From assembly GCA_029747015.1 (NCBI GenBank), contig JAKOGI010000819.1:248001-312000 (forward strand): a DNA stretch of 64,000 nucleotides. Direction: 5' to 3'. A program made the translations under genes and the position numbers. Shown one piece after another: positions 46,224 to 58,919 of this stretch. Under the pieces are notes generated by a model. That model saw only the letters and a list, made by a program, of their open reading frames with translations. It had not been told where the DNA came from and searched no databases. How positions within the stretch are numbered: the first letter of the stretch is position 1; the number at the start of each line of letters is the position of its first letter. This DNA is from Carnegiea gigantea. Taxonomy: Eukaryota; Streptophyta; Magnoliopsida; Caryophyllales; Cactaceae.

Positions 46224-47581
46224 TGATGCATGAGCCTTCAGAGAATTAAAGTAAGGAGCCGGGTTTGCAATCTTATCATTGAGTAGCTTTGAATCAGTAA
46301 GGAACTAGAACTCAAATAGAGTGATATAAATGGGATAAAGGCCAAGCCATCATGCAAGATAAGTTAGGAATCCATCCTCCAAATCATAAAGGCCAAGCCA
46401 CCAGAAATGGATTAAAGGAAACCACTCTAATGTAGCCATCAAACGGATTGACAAAAGAGAGATTTGAGAGTGTTTGAGTTAAAACTCAAAATTGAGGTTT
46501 TCATTCATCCATTCTGCTTGAGCAATCAGTCAACCAGGTATATATACACGCTGTAAGCTAGTAAGCAAGCAGGCTAGCTCCTAAGCTAAGCTAATCCGAA
46601 TTAGCTAAATTATTTGGCAAAACAGTTTTAGTTTAGGTTAATTGCAAGCCCGAGTGTGGCTAATACAACCTGTTTAGAAACAAACAAGGACTAAAACAAG
46701 ATTAACTAGCTCTAATCAATCCACTTGCACATGGTAGAGAGAGAAAACATAGGCTGTAGGCTGTCACTTTGCTGCCTTCCAATCCGGGAACAAGTTGCCA
46801 TCAAATTCCATCCCCATTGGCCAAGTGGGTCGTCAAAACTGCAAAGATAGTGACGATGATATTCCAAGAGGTCCAAGTAGCCAAGGAAAACTCAGGGAAG
46901 GTCAAAACAGCTTCTTTAAGCTTAATGAACTCGGGTAATCAATTAAGATGATCAAGGTGGTTCCCTGAGCTATACTTGACTTGTGACTGATTTTAGTATA
47001 TAACATGAATCCTTAGGATATCAATGATCATCCCAAGTACGAAAATTAGGCCTAAATCAGTTTTAGGTGGGGGAAACAGCTAGAAACTTAAACAAGGTCT
47101 GGAATAGCCTCAAACTGTAACGGTTGAAAAAATGCAGTTAGGACGCCGTGAAGAACTAGTCATGATTTGGATTTCTCCTCATGGCTTGATACCTTGGGAT
47201 GTTGGCTAGCATTCTAAGCAAAAATTATGGCCTAAATCATGTTTTAGGTAGTGATCCCGCCTAATCTTTCAAGACGGGTAAATTGGTCTTCCTAGTATCT
47301 CTTCATTATTTTGGATAAATATAGCAAAATGACTATGACAGAGGTAAAATTGAGTTCCCTTCATGAAAATAGACTTCCTAGGGAGTCCAGCAAAGTTGGA
47401 CTTGCCTATATGAGGTCTTGGAAACTTCTAGAATCATACCATCTAAAACGGTGTTTAATTATGGCTTGAAGCAAGAGAACAAGGTTTGAATCTGGCCGAG
47501 TGTAATCTAGTTACCTTGATCTCTCTAACCTTGAGTGGCACCCAAAACGTGATTTGGTCTTGGGAACCTTCTTGCGTGTCA
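46224..47581 (-). repeat. 5' LTR of element C
   Basis: On the - strand starts TGACACGCAAGAAGG and ends GGCTCATGCATCA. Co-linear with 33208-34549. Contains a short extra segment (about 47190-47250) relative to the other copy. Confidence 0.85.
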
Positions 47582-48344
47582 TGAATTGCCTCAGAAGTCA
47601 TAAAAATATGTAACACTACACAACGTTCATGGAGTAGTAAATTAATATGTTATGCAAACCCATCAAATAAGGCAGCGTCCAGCATTACTGGCGGGCAGCA
47701 TGCAACCTGCAGCTTTGCAGCCTGTAGCCAGATAGCCACCACTACTAGCATACAGTATGCCAATAGAGTAGTAGCACCCTAAAGTCTATAGCAGTTGCCA
47801 ACCCCCAACAAACAGCAGTCTGTAGCTACAGCAGCCCAGCTACAACATCCTACAACTAGAATCCGCCACCAGCAACAGTCCAACTACAGCAGCCACTAGC
47901 GGTAAGAAGACAACAAAATGTTAAAAAGATAGCAAGAAGAGAGCAAGACAGTAGAAAGACAACAAAATAGCAGCCGTAGCGCTAGCAGCACAAACGCGAC
48001 AACCATAACAACTGCAAAATCATATATAAGAGTGATGGGGCTCAAGTTAGTATTGAAAATGACATAATTATGTTAATCAATACATCACCAACATAACCGT
48101 TCAAAACAAAATATGTTTTATTTGCCACAATATTACACCACCATACATAATCTAGATATCTCCAACTTTTAATTCAAGCTAAGTTATTAAGCAAAAATAC
48201 TTGGTTCAAATAACTATTCATATCCAAACTATTAATCCTTATGAAACCAAATTATTCTGAGTATAATATAAAAATTTAAATCAAGTTCTAACTTGGTGAC
48301 TCATGTCTGTTATGTGGAGAAGATGGAGAAAGACTGCTGAATTG
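47582..48344. other. CACTA interior: CAG/ACA-rich DNA
   Basis: From 47660 to 48010 the + strand is rich in CAGCA, CTACAGCAG and CAACA words, GC-richer than its surroundings; no clean frame. Position suggests the 3' region of the CACTA gene read on the - strand. Confidence 0.4.
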
Positions 48345-48790
48345 CTAGAAAACAATATCCTTAACCTTCGCCATTTCAATTTCAACTGACTCCATATGAT
48401 TTTGAAGTTTTTCATTTTCTGCTTCAACTGTAACCAAGTGACCAGTAACAACTTCATTCTTTCTTCTAGTTACATTAAGTTCGGCTTCAAGTGTAGGTAT
48501 AGTAGAATATGGTCCCCTTATATCTTCTAACTTTGCTCCTCTTCTAAGGCCAAGAACATGATTTCAAGATTTTGAATTGAAAACCTTTTCATAACCTACA
48601 AATCAAAAATAAGATATGCATAACTAATTAATTTAAAGGACTACTCTATATTTTTTGGAGTATGAACGAGAAACTAATCTATTTCACTCACAAAATAACA
48701 AAATAAAAATCTTTTCAAGAATGAAAGCTACCTCCATTTGTATAAGAGAAGGATCTTTTTCCGTAGCATCCCGGATTTCATCCTAAAAAT
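48345..48790 (-). pseudogene. CACTA protein C-terminus (En/Spm-type, Transposase_24-like)
   Basis: On the - strand 48560-48345 reads HVLGLRRGAKLEDIRG, then a heptad-like coiled coil (TLEAELNVTRRKNEVVTGHL, EAENEKLQNHMESVEIEMAK) and a stop. Upstream (48790-48730) DEIRDATEKDPSLIQMEV precedes a probable intron. This order fits the C-terminal part of the plant En/Spm-type protein (PF03004), which carries a VxGxGxG motif and a C-terminal coiled coil. It supports the CACTA call. The N-terminal part is not recognisable. Confidence 0.55.
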
Positions 48791-51700
48791 ATAACCTAAT
48801 GAACTAGGGGTAAATGAATTAGGACTAGATTTACGGATGATAGCAGAACTCATAAGATGACCTTTCAAGTTATCAACCCTCCTAACAGAGGAAGTATTTT
48901 AGCTTTTGGAGGCATATAGTTCCTGTAATTTCTTTCCAATATCTAGCTAATGGGAGCTATGAATGACTACCTATCAGGTCTCAGCACGAAGAACTTATTC
49001 CCTAATAAATAGAAGTCATCGTCTTATATTATGAAAGAAACAAGCAAAAAGTAATCGTTTTCCATAACAATCATGTGAATGCATGCCAAAGAAATAGTGA
49101 ACACATTAAGATTCACCACTTAAGCTTGGATGAATTTTCAAAGATTTTGTGATGGCGTGGATATCGTGAGGTCTATGACAACTACTACATGTGTCTTATG
49201 GGCCTTGGCACGATTGTTGCAAGTGCCCTGAGATCTCTATTGCACTTGCTGTAAGCGTTTGACAGTTTCTACTATAGGTGTTGTTGTGGCAGCGATAGCT
49301 GACGCATAATAGGAATGAACCATTACAGAAAGCTGAAAATAGAAACTGTAATTACAACTCCCATTAAAAAACTAGATGGCCCTATATATAATCTATAGTA
49401 TCCCTAGAAATAAGCATGAACAATCCCCAAACAAAGTGGAAATCAGAAGTTAAAATGTCACCATTCATACGTGATGGTATTTATAGTAATATGCATTGAC
49501 ATAAAGTAAGTCAAAAAGTGGACTGATTCTACATAGTAGTAATCAACAGAAAGGAGATTTGCATAGAATGCCCTTTCTTGCTCTCTCTTCCTTGGGCTTA
49601 GCTTGTCACGGTCAACACTTAATTACTGCAATTGTTTTCCACATCATTATTAGCCTCTATGTTAATACCATCACCAACAACACCATGTTTCCTTTTAATG
49701 CATGGCATATCAGGTCTTACCTCTTCCTCACACTTTCAAGCATTAGATTCTCTCACTTTCTAGGCATTTAGTTTGAGTAGGAATGAGATTCTCACACTTT
49801 CTTATACTTCCCAAAAAAATAATGAAGTAATTGTTTTATCCTTATGATTTAGATCTTGAAAGGTAACTATAATCAAAGTCTTAAAACCACAAAGCAGCAA
49901 GATCGTCCATAGCATCTAGATGAAACAACTGCTCAATGTAATAGCAAACATAATAGATAGAAATTATGATACAAAATGTCAAGCAATACCTTGCATCAAA
50001 TCATAAGTTAAAAATATGCACATATAACCCAAAGGTCAAACACTGAACTATCAATAATCAAACAGACATCATTAAATGTAAATGGAGGGATACGAATACC
50101 AAAAAGGAAGCAGGTGTGCCTTACCAAAACTAGTAGTGCTAGTAAATGAGAAACCATATGACAAACCATAAGTAAGTATACATACACTCAAATATACTAC
50201 CACAGTAAAATTAAACTACCTTTTAGTATAGAGTAGAATTGCAAGGAATAATTTAAGCTAACTTGATTAAATAACTTGAAGAATCAACAACATTCCAAGT
50301 GCTGAAAAATAAATGTTTACTTAGCAAACGTCAAGAGAAAATCAACAATGTAGTTATCGAAGAAAGTAAAACTATATATCTCCTTTCCGCCTCTTTATAG
50401 ATCGTTGTTCACCATCTAGTTATAGAAGATTCGTAGACCATATTTAAAGGCATCATGATGGAATTAAAGGGTGCCTTACTTAGAGAATTATTATTTTCAT
50501 GACTTCTGGCCCTTAAACAGAAGAAATAGGAAAGACCTTCTTATACTCACAAGCTATGGCATAATATCTCCTTAAGATAAGCCTTACTCAAACATAGATA
50601 ATGTTGGGCTCAATTTTGGGGAACTTAGGCATCGTAATATGAGCACCCCTATAAACATACCCTATAAATCCCCCAAGCCACAAACAAAATGCAATAAGAT
50701 GTAGGTCAAGTCTACTAACCAATAACACGACATACCCATATTACATATGATGCATCCATTTAGCCTTCAAGGCATGAAAAAAACAAATGGGATTACAAGG
50801 GAAGCAGCAAAGAAAAGAAAAGACTTCTGAATTTCATTACTAGAGCAAGCACATATTTTCCTTCTATTTGTAAGAAGCAACTATATCTGAAAATACATAT
50901 ATGTCTACCATATATGTCACTGGCTCTGAATGTATTAAACTTATACAATACCATAATCCAAGCAATCAATTGGGCACCCATTCAACATAACATATTATCT
51001 TTTTTTTTTAATTGTTGATAAGGCTAACAATACAAGTTAAAGAAATACAAAAATACAAATTGAAAATCAGCCCATAGTTTGGCATCCACAGTCAAAATCA
51101 TGAACCAGCTCATAGTTACGTTGTGTAAATGCAAGTAAGGTTTGTACATATTGAAGCTTTAATTTAGCTAATTCAGGTCCTATTGATAAAATCTCAAGCA
51201 TCTAGTAGGGTTCTATTCTTCAAAGCTTCTATTCCTTCATCTTCAACACTACACCTCCCAATTAGGCTAAACATAGATATGATAAACATTGCCGACTCTT
51301 ACCAATTACCATAGGAACTAGCTGCCACATTTTGGTAGATTTTGTTGTAATAAATAGATTCATCAACATCAATTTCACTATGATAAATAGCTTTATACTA
51401 ACACAAGACCTAGCATTTCATATTCAACACAGAGCACTCCAATTACTTCCAGCTATAAAACACCATTCTCCCAATTTAGAATATTGAATTCCAAAAACAA
51501 AACAGGGACGTGAGTTCTATTAGAGTAAAATTAAAACAAAGAGTAAATCTACAAAATTGATTCCCTAAAAATTTAGGATGAACAACTAGCTAAGCGAAGA
51601 ACTGAAAAGAAGCAAAAAAACTGCAAAGAAACCCTTATAATATATTATTTTTTCCTTATCAATAGAAATTATAAAAGAAACTTGCTCATGAGTCCTAGCT

Positions 51701-51877
51701 CCATTTAACTTTAAGAACTAGATTTTCATTTGGTTGAACATAGAAACTAATAGTCTTCTATACCCGTGCTTAACTTGAATTCAATATCATTCAAATTCAC
51801 CTCACTAATAGCAAATTTCTAGATCAAAATTTTCCATGAAATAATAGAGGATTCTTGAAATAGCACAATTGTTATGG

Positions 51878-51931
<54 letters not shown>

Positions 51932-52479
51932 ACGTGAGAGGACTCACCCGGCAAAACTATGACCATTGAGACGCCAATCCAGGGCAGAGGCACCAGGTAG
52001 TAACCACCATGGTCAAGAATTCAGACTTAGTTTGAGAGAATGCTATCGGAGGAAGAAGATGAATGGATTCAAAACTGGTATGAGGAATTATGAAAGAGTA
52101 TATTACGTAGTATAATTAGCAAGAATTATGAGTTAAGGAGAAGAAAGGGGCAATTAAGAACTCAATTACCTGATGCTATGGAGAAAACATTCATAAGAAG
52201 AGGTTTAAAAAATGGAAAATTGATATGTCCTGGCGAGTTAGGGTTCATTAATTTGAGGGCTTGGCTTGAATGAGCATCCCAAAAAAAAAAAAAAAGAAGC
52301 ACGTTCATTTATTCCTTTTATAGTGATTTAATTTTATATTGATAAATCTATCTCTTCCTTTTAATAATTAAAATTAGGAAGGTTGTCAAAAAAAAAATCA
52401 ATATAGAGGGAAATTGTAATTATTTTTTTGAGTTTAAAATTTTCTTTTTCCTCCCTAGCTTAAGTGTGATCCCACTCAT
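48791..52479. other. Rest of CACTA interior, no gene assigned
   Basis: AT-rich DNA with short frames only. Probably decayed introns, exons and promoter side of the CACTA gene. Contains a GA microsatellite (51880-51930) and an A run (52280-52295). Confidence 0.4.
51880..51930. repeat. (GA)n microsatellite
   Basis: About 25 uninterrupted AG units. Confidence 0.95.
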
Positions 52480-52660
52480 TAACGCTAACAATGAACATTC
52501 CAAAAGGAATAACAACCTACTTTTTTGTTCATTGTCGAATGATGATTTTAAAATGACATTAAACGATAGAAAACCAATTTTGTTATATTGATAACATTTT
52601 ACCATGAATTTTATGTTTGGTCGTTGAAGTGTGGTCCTAGAAATCCAGTTTCTAGTAGTG
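52480..52660. repeat. Right subterminal region and TIR of CACTA
   Basis: Contains CTAACAATGAA, TTCATTGTCG, CGTTGAAG words like those in the left subterminal DNA, and ends CCAGTTTCTAGTAGTG. Confidence 0.65.
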
Positions 52661-52663
52661 ATT
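52661..52663. other. Right ATT target duplication of CACTA
   Basis: ATT directly follows CTAGTAGTG, matching 32178-32180. Confidence 0.6.
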
Positions 52664-54190
52664 GGTGGTGATCTCAAGGAATTTGTTCGTTTGGTTATGA
52701 GTACCAAATTCACGAGTTATGGAGTTGGGGTGCATCATTAATGGGCTCTCAGGAGAATAGGAATGTATATAGTTGCATTTAGGATAGTTATTGCATTTAC
52801 ATTGTAAATAAGCATTCGTGCTTAGTGATCTTATGCCCTTCGTTTTTTACAATCTATTTTTCTTGTAAATAGTGAGTTTTCAGAGGAAAATGTGCAGGTT
52901 TGGTCAGTAATGATCCTTTTTCCTTGGATTCAAATGGCATATAATTAGGGTGCATATGATAGATATTAGGTCCAAAGTTTTGGTAACTAATGCGTAGCTT
53001 TGACCTAATGGATGAGAAGAAGCATGGTATATGAATCCATTGGATTTTGAGCCTAATTGGACCACTTCATCACTTATGATCATTTGCTTCTTTCATGAGA
53101 AGCTCATTCAAAGTTGACACTCTCTAGAATTTACCCTAATTCTCTTTGAAGCCACATATTGCATTTGTATAAATGATGATAGAAAAGAGGCATTCTTCAT
53201 GCAAGTATGAAGTTACTTTAGTCAAAAAGCCTCCTCATATGCGTAATTATATCCGTTGCTCACTCCTTGAGCCTTAACTGTCATTATTCTTGTTGTGAGC
53301 CACTCTTTTAACCCTTAGCCTAAAACAATGTCCTTAACTAAGCCAAGGCTAAGGATTATCACTTTGATGGGCGAGATAAGAATGATGTGGGGGAGAGTAT
53401 TTCTTAATGAGTGATATAAATAAAGAAAGAAGAATGTATAAAGGTTACCTTGTATTTCGCTTACTCAAGTTATCACTTCATAATTTGTTAAGGTGTCTGT
53501 CTTATGAGGGTTGGTCACTAATGGTGAAGAAGATGTGGTAGTTCCCTAATTTTGGCCAATTAGCTCCTTATTCCCCAAAGCTTTAATCCCTTTTCTAACC
53601 CTCTACCCTAGCCTCATTACAAACCATAACAAAAAGTCCTCTTGATCAACGAATTGCATGTACAGTATGCTGGTGGAGAATGAGAACTAGGTAAACTTAT
53701 GGTAGAGTGTATATTTTGGATTGAGCATAAGTGGAAACATATCATCATTTCAAACACTTGAGAAGAGAGCTTTACATAAGCTAAAGTGAGCTAACCATTG
53801 CTTGCTCACTTGAAAAGGGTTAGTTCGAGTGCATGATTGTCATTTAAGAGGACCAGGGATCTCGATTGTGGTACCCTATAGAAATGTTTTGCATCTTTTT
53901 GTGATTAGGATGAAGTGTCGATTTGGGGAGTGTATGATTACCCCATGTATGTGGCTTTGTGAAAATTTGTGGGAAAAAAAACCAAACAAAAAGATTGTCT
54001 TTTTTATTCTTATTGTTCAAAGACTTTGTGGATTTATCTTCCCTAATCCCTCAAAGGACCACACCCGCCCACTTAGAGACCAAGGAGTTTAAAAGGCTTG
54101 TTGCACAACTAAATGCAACTGTTGTGCTTACAAAAAGATGTTTTTCTCATGTTTTACTCGAGGGCGAATAAAATCTAAGTGTGCAGAATT
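52664..54190 (+). other. Athila 3' spacer and purine tract
   Basis: No gene. Contains GATGTGGGGGAGAGTATTTC (53387-53406), CCTCATTACAAACC and, at the end, CGAGGGCGAATAAAATCTAA followed by GTGTGCAGAATT. These are like the post-env spacer and purine tract of Athila elements. Short frames at 53829-54171 are incidental. Confidence 0.55.
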
Positions 54191-55240
54191 TGTTCGATCC
54201 ATAACTAATATAGTATTTGAGATCCTTTGCACTTGATTTTAGTCATAAATAACTATTAATGTGATGATTTATTAGTGTTTTGTAGGTTTAAAAGCGAAGA
54301 ACTTCCAAAAGCATTTTCCAACCCACTTTGAAGCCCAAAGATAGGAATGTGCCAAAAAGTAGCCTAGGAGTGCAAAGGAGGTCTACACCATGCCAGTGCC
54401 AGAAAATAGTACTAGAAAAAAAGGGTGAAATGGCAAAGGGTGCCTGTGTAACGTGGCATGCCTGTTCCACCCTTGTTTTTCCAAGACACTAGATGTCGGC
54501 TGATAGAGTAAGAAGACGGGAACTTAGCACAGGCAAGTCATGCCACATGGCACACCTAGGCCAAAGTACAAACTACTTTTCATAAAAACGTGATTAGGCT
54601 AATGAAAAAGGGGTAGAAGACTTTTTTTTAGGGTTTATCTTTGGAATAGTAGCTTTTCTCTCCTTATTGAGCTATTGTAGACTCTTGATTTTCCAATCTT
54701 CATCATCATTATTTCAACTATGAGTTTTGCCACTTCAAGGTTCAAGGATCATCAATGGAAGCTACAATTGGGCTTGATTAGTGCTTAATGGTGATTGATT
54801 GTTGATTGGAAGAACATTGATAATGGAAAATCCATTACCAAGAGAATTTGATTTGTGCGCAACTTTCTCTCTCCTTAATTTTATTGCTTATTGTTAGGTT
54901 AAGTAGTTGTTAATTTTACTATAGTTTTTCTTTTTGGGTGATCCTTTAAGAAATTGTCAGGAAATGTTGGAGGCCATGTTGTGCCATGGGCCATATTAAG
55001 CCCTATTGATCAACTGTTTTATATGCTAAGCATTTTATTGCATGCTATCATGTTTTGTAATAGATAAGTTAGTTTAGATTCACTTATTTGTGATAAGTTT
55101 ATGCCTTCATTAGTAGTGTAGTTAGTCTAAATTTGTAATTTTTGAGTAATTTCTGTTAGTCAGTCATATCAAAATCCTTCCTATAGTTGAGATAAAAACT
55201 AGGCTACTCTTCTATCATCTCAGATAACAAAAAATCCCCT
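54191..55240 (+). repeat. Athila-type LTR, right end not determined
   Basis: Begins TGTTCGATCC directly after an Athila-type purine tract and contains the GTTTTGTAGGTTTAAAA-like word common near the start of Athila LTRs. It does not visibly match the LTR at 17304-19273. The end position is a guess. Confidence 0.4.
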
Positions 55241-55799
55241 TTTCTCATGGTGAATATTCTTTAACAGAAAGACCAAACAACAAGCTTACACATGAAATGG
55301 CCTTGACCAATCGTGGTCCTTCTGTATATTTTGCTTGGCTGCTAATATTCATATAAATTTTTTTGATCTTTGCTATAGATTTCCAATATTCATGATTGAC
55401 AATACAAATATGGTGAGTAGATTGGAGTTAAGAAGACCAAGAAGCATGAAGCTGTCATTTTCCCTTCTTTCTTAGGATAAATATTGTCTACCCCGTCTCC
55501 CCATCCCTAAGAAAAAGAAATTGAACACTTATACATTATTTTAGATCTTTTCACAACAAGCAATTATGAACAAAGCACGATTGTCAATATTAAATTAGTT
55601 ACTTTATCAGTGAACTTCATGTATGTGGAGATGTATTCATTGAATTTTTCCTTTAACATGACTTTGTCTCATTTGTTTTCATTTAATAAGATATACTTGG
55701 AGGACATTATCAACTATCAATCGAAAACATTAATTTCATTACAGTTACGTTAACAAATTTTAATTTAGTACCCAATTATTATTATAATTCAAATATATA
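55241..55799. other. No feature seen
   Basis: AT-rich DNA without coding frame; perhaps the interior of the CACTA-like element that ends at 56132. Confidence 0.3.
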
Positions 55800-56132
55800 T
55801 TGTACAAATGTAAGCTCTCAGAATTAAATTTTTGCCTCCAAAATAATGCTTACAAAAAAACCAATTTGCCACAAATATCATTCTTTTGTGGGCAAAGTAC
55901 TGTTGCGGCAAGGTCAAGCTTACTCAAATTATGAGATATTGTAGCAGTCTAAAATTTATGGCAATTTCAAAATCTGCTACAAATGCGATGGATTTTCTAG
56001 CAATTATGAATGAATGAGGTACATATCGTAACATTGCAGCAACTTTTCAAAATGCTACAAGAGAATATCGTAGTAAAATTTAGGCATATGGTAGCAAAAC
56101 ATGTTGCTCAAAAAAGCAATTTTCTTGTAGTG
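55800..56132. mobile_element. CACTA-like terminus, second family
   Basis: Ends TTTTCTTGTAGTG at 56132, the complement of CACTACAAGAAAA, a frequent plant CACTA end. The preceding 330 bp repeat GTAGCAAAA, GCTACAA, GCAACTTT and TAGCAA words in both orientations, as subterminal repeats do. No matching left end was found in the window. Confidence 0.5.
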
Positions 56133-57199
56133 ATAAAGAGAACTTCCTTCATGGTAGTGCAACTCCTAAAACAGGCTTAGCCTGCTTGTCAAATCTCTCT
56201 CAAGGACTTATAAGAGTTTGAATACTGAAGGTCCTTTGCCTATGGAGGGTCCTTATCTTCTTTTTGTTCTCTCCTTTTTCTTCTTCTTGTCCTCATGTGC
56301 TTTATTTTTTGCTCTCTTTCTATGTAGATCTTAGAAACTTTTGTACATATAACGAAATTTAAATACTTAATGAAAAGACCACAACTTTTTCTTTTAATGT
56401 GTCTTATGTTGGTCTCCTTTTGCTGTAAATAGCATCTTCTTTTTACCCAAATCTTAAATTACAATAGCAACTTCCTAAGGCTTTACTTTGTGTATAGACA
56501 ATGTAAGGATCCTACTATTCAAGAGTCATTGCACATCACAACTTTAAACAATATATAGGAATTCCTCATTTAATGCTTATACTTCGTTTTCTTGTGCCCA
56601 ATCTTTGCTTCTCAACTTCTGCTCTTTGAAGGGAGTTTTTCATTCAAGCAAGCTCTTGGGACTTGAATAAGAGCTTACACACCTCTTCAATCTTATAGAA
56701 AAAGAAGGGTTGATTAAATAACCTCATTATCAGGTATTCACATTATGAGTTGTACTTAATATAGGTTCATGAATTTTTAAGCCTCATGAGTCTTGCTCAG
56801 GAATATTTTAATTCCTCCTAAGTCTTGATTTACTCCCATGAGATTTCTATCATCAATCTCATTATTGAAATTAGGGAGTCACTCTTAGGAATTTTACTCC
56901 TCATAAGTCCTTGGCCAATATTGAATATGGTGACCTGTCTTAAGAGTTTTTTCTTGCTTTTGCATGCAATTATCATACTCACACTCATATTAGATAGTTC
57001 ATAATACAAAACTAAATATTCAAGAATATGAAGGATGCTTAATTATTCTTATTGGAATTTATTATCTCTAGGGACATGCAAATTTCTTGCACAGGTTACA
57101 GACCTTGCCTAGTGTTTCCAGGACATAGGAATTTCTTATCGTGAAAATTTATGTATAATAGCACCTAATATTGTGAACATGCCAAGTATTTAGAACCTA
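56133..57199. other. No gene; probably Tat-element spacer
   Basis: T-rich DNA with CTTCTT tracts, no assignable domain. It lies downstream (- strand) of the integrase fragment at 57200-57960. Confidence 0.3.
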
Positions 57200-57960
57200 T
57201 GTGCCCCCTAGTGTGAGAAATTTGTGGGTACTAGAAAATACTTCCTCTTTTATGTTGTATGACCCCTGCCAGCTTCATCCCAACTTCCCTCGGTACTTTC
57301 CAGTTGCTTTTATGCTTCTTAAGACCAGATCTGTAGACTTTAAGGGTCTTGGTGATCCTAGCCTTGTGTATCTTAATCCTTATTGCAACATCTTCCCTTG
57401 CATGTGGCAGTAAATCCAGGGCATTAGTCCATGGCTTTTAATTCTATGATGGCTCATACCCTTTAACCCTCAAACTAGTTTCGCCAATTTCAACAGCTAT
57501 TTGCACTTTTACACCATATATAAGCATGAAGGGTTTGTAACCTATAGAAATCTGTATAGGTGTCCTTAAGGACCATATGATCTTGAGTAGTTTATCTACT
57601 AAAGTCCCTTTAGCAGCCTCAGTTTTCTTCCTTAAGGTCGGGATTATCTGCTTATAATAGCTTTTACCTATCCATTAGCTTAAGGTCTCACAATTGAGGT
57701 GTTGAAGGAGGGAAATTCCTAAATCCATGTAATATTCTATCATCCTTTTGCTAATGAATTGCCTCCTATTATCCATAGTGATAGATCAAGGAAGTCCATA
57801 CTATGTGATCGCATCTTTCCACATGAAGCCTATGACTTTTAATTTGTGATACAAGCCAGTTATAAGCACCAAATCAGTACCCTTGAGATTTTAGACTGAC
57901 CCCATGGTCACATGTCTAGTGCATTATTGCTCGGTGCTGACAATCACCAAACCTGTTGAG
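57200..57960 (-). pseudogene. Second Tat-type Ty3/gypsy integrase fragment
   Basis: On the - strand, pieces in different frames give MIEYYMDLGISLLQHLN, DNPDLKEEN, then YKPFMLIYGVKV and, at the end, STDLVLRSIKATGKYRGKLG followed by WSWQGSYNIKEEV. These match the integrase core end (GxTPFxLxYGxEA) and C-terminal domain (DLVLR...GKLxxxWxGPY) of Tat elements. Strongly decayed. It differs in sequence from the Tat copy at 15.85 kb and so belongs to another family or subfamily. Confidence 0.7.
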
Positions 57961-58666
57961 GGTACAACAGCACAATACTTAGATTCCGAATAATTACTGC
58001 ATAAATAAAGTGTTTTCTTGGTGTATAAAAGATTTTCAAAAGTTTAAAAAGCATTTAAAAGCCAAAAGTTCCAAAAATAATTGTAAAAAGACCAAAAACT
58101 TGGGGTTTACACGCTTTGCTAATGTAGGGACTTGGACCTAAGACCTTCAGCGTGATTGATTGCGATTATAACTAACAGTCTGGTGCATTACCTTATGATA
58201 CAACTCTCACAAACAATTTTCTTAAAATTCAAATAGAGAACAATGACATGATCTATAACGCTGCTAGAACCCATCAGCATGCTTCTGTCACTTGGCGGCT
58301 ACCACTGGGCCTTGCATTGCTTCCCATCTTTAAGTGTGATTATACAATTGTTTGCTGCAATCAAACAAATCCAAATCCAATTTAGCTAATTACAAGCAAA
58401 TCAACCCCATTCTACCACATTTAAAATATTTGAGAATAAAAATGATTTTGTGAAATATTCTTGTATTCTTTCATGTTTGGGGAAGCCACTTTGATAACCC
58501 TACAAGTGCAATCATGCATCCATAGATGGAGTGTTGTAGTAAAGATGGTAGTCCATGGCTCCTCAGAGTGCCCCCCCAAAAAAAAAGTTACTAGGTGTTA
58601 TGCCCAAATCTACTTAACTAAATACGTATACCCATCCCAAAGCCCAAGTGCATCCTTTTTAAAAGT
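57961..58666. other. No gene seen
   Basis: AT-rich DNA; no recognisable pol upstream of the integrase fragment, so the Tat copy is broken here. Confidence 0.35.
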
Positions 58667-58784
58667 GTAACACCCCCAATCCTTGATTACTTAATTAGCT
58701 TAATATTATTATCTATAATCATGGTTGTAGCGAGATTAGAGGCATTGTTGCCTTCCTTTTTTGGACAAGCCTATACATACATTC

Positions 58785-58792
58785 ATACATAT

Positions 58793-58867
<75 letters not shown>

Positions 58868-58880
58868 TATATAGATATAT

Positions 58881-58919
<39 letters not shown>

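Larger units (their letters stand above)
33208..47581 (-). mobile_element. Ty3/gypsy element C (RT-less), inserted in the CACTA
   Basis: Two diverged direct LTRs (33208-34549 and 46224-47581) bracket, on the - strand, a Met-type primer site, gag, protease, then integrase. RT and RNase H are missing. The integrase is interrupted by a LINE. The 5-bp flanks (GAAGT left, TGAAT right) do not match exactly; TGAA is shared if the left LTR begins one base earlier. Exclusion of flanks by the LTR ends and the CACTA sequence on both sides make nesting clear. Confidence 0.85.
32181..52660 (-). mobile_element. CACTA (En/Spm) transposon containing nested elements
   Basis: The left end starts CACTATTAGAAA (32181) and the right end finishes TTTCTAGTAGTG (52660), an imperfect inverted repeat. 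The similarity extends inward (ATCTTTCTAAGAACA against the complement reading ATTTCTAGGACCA). Both ends are flanked by ATT (32178-32180, 52661-52663), the 3-bp target duplication expected for CACTA. Subterminal DNA on both sides is rich in AACAATGA/AACGATGA-like words. Subtracting the nested 14.4 kb retrotransposon leaves about 6.1 kb. A CACTA-type protein fragment lies inside on the - strand. No TNP2-type transposase was seen. Confidence 0.7.

Noticed and set aside
33203..47586. Exact 5-bp target duplication for gypsy element C
   Set aside because: Flanks read GAAGT and TGAAT; only TGAA is shared after shifting one base, so it is not claimed.
58130..58200. Possible tRNA-derived SINE or tRNA gene
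   Set aside because: Only a vague box-B-like word; no cloverleaf or A box could be drawn.
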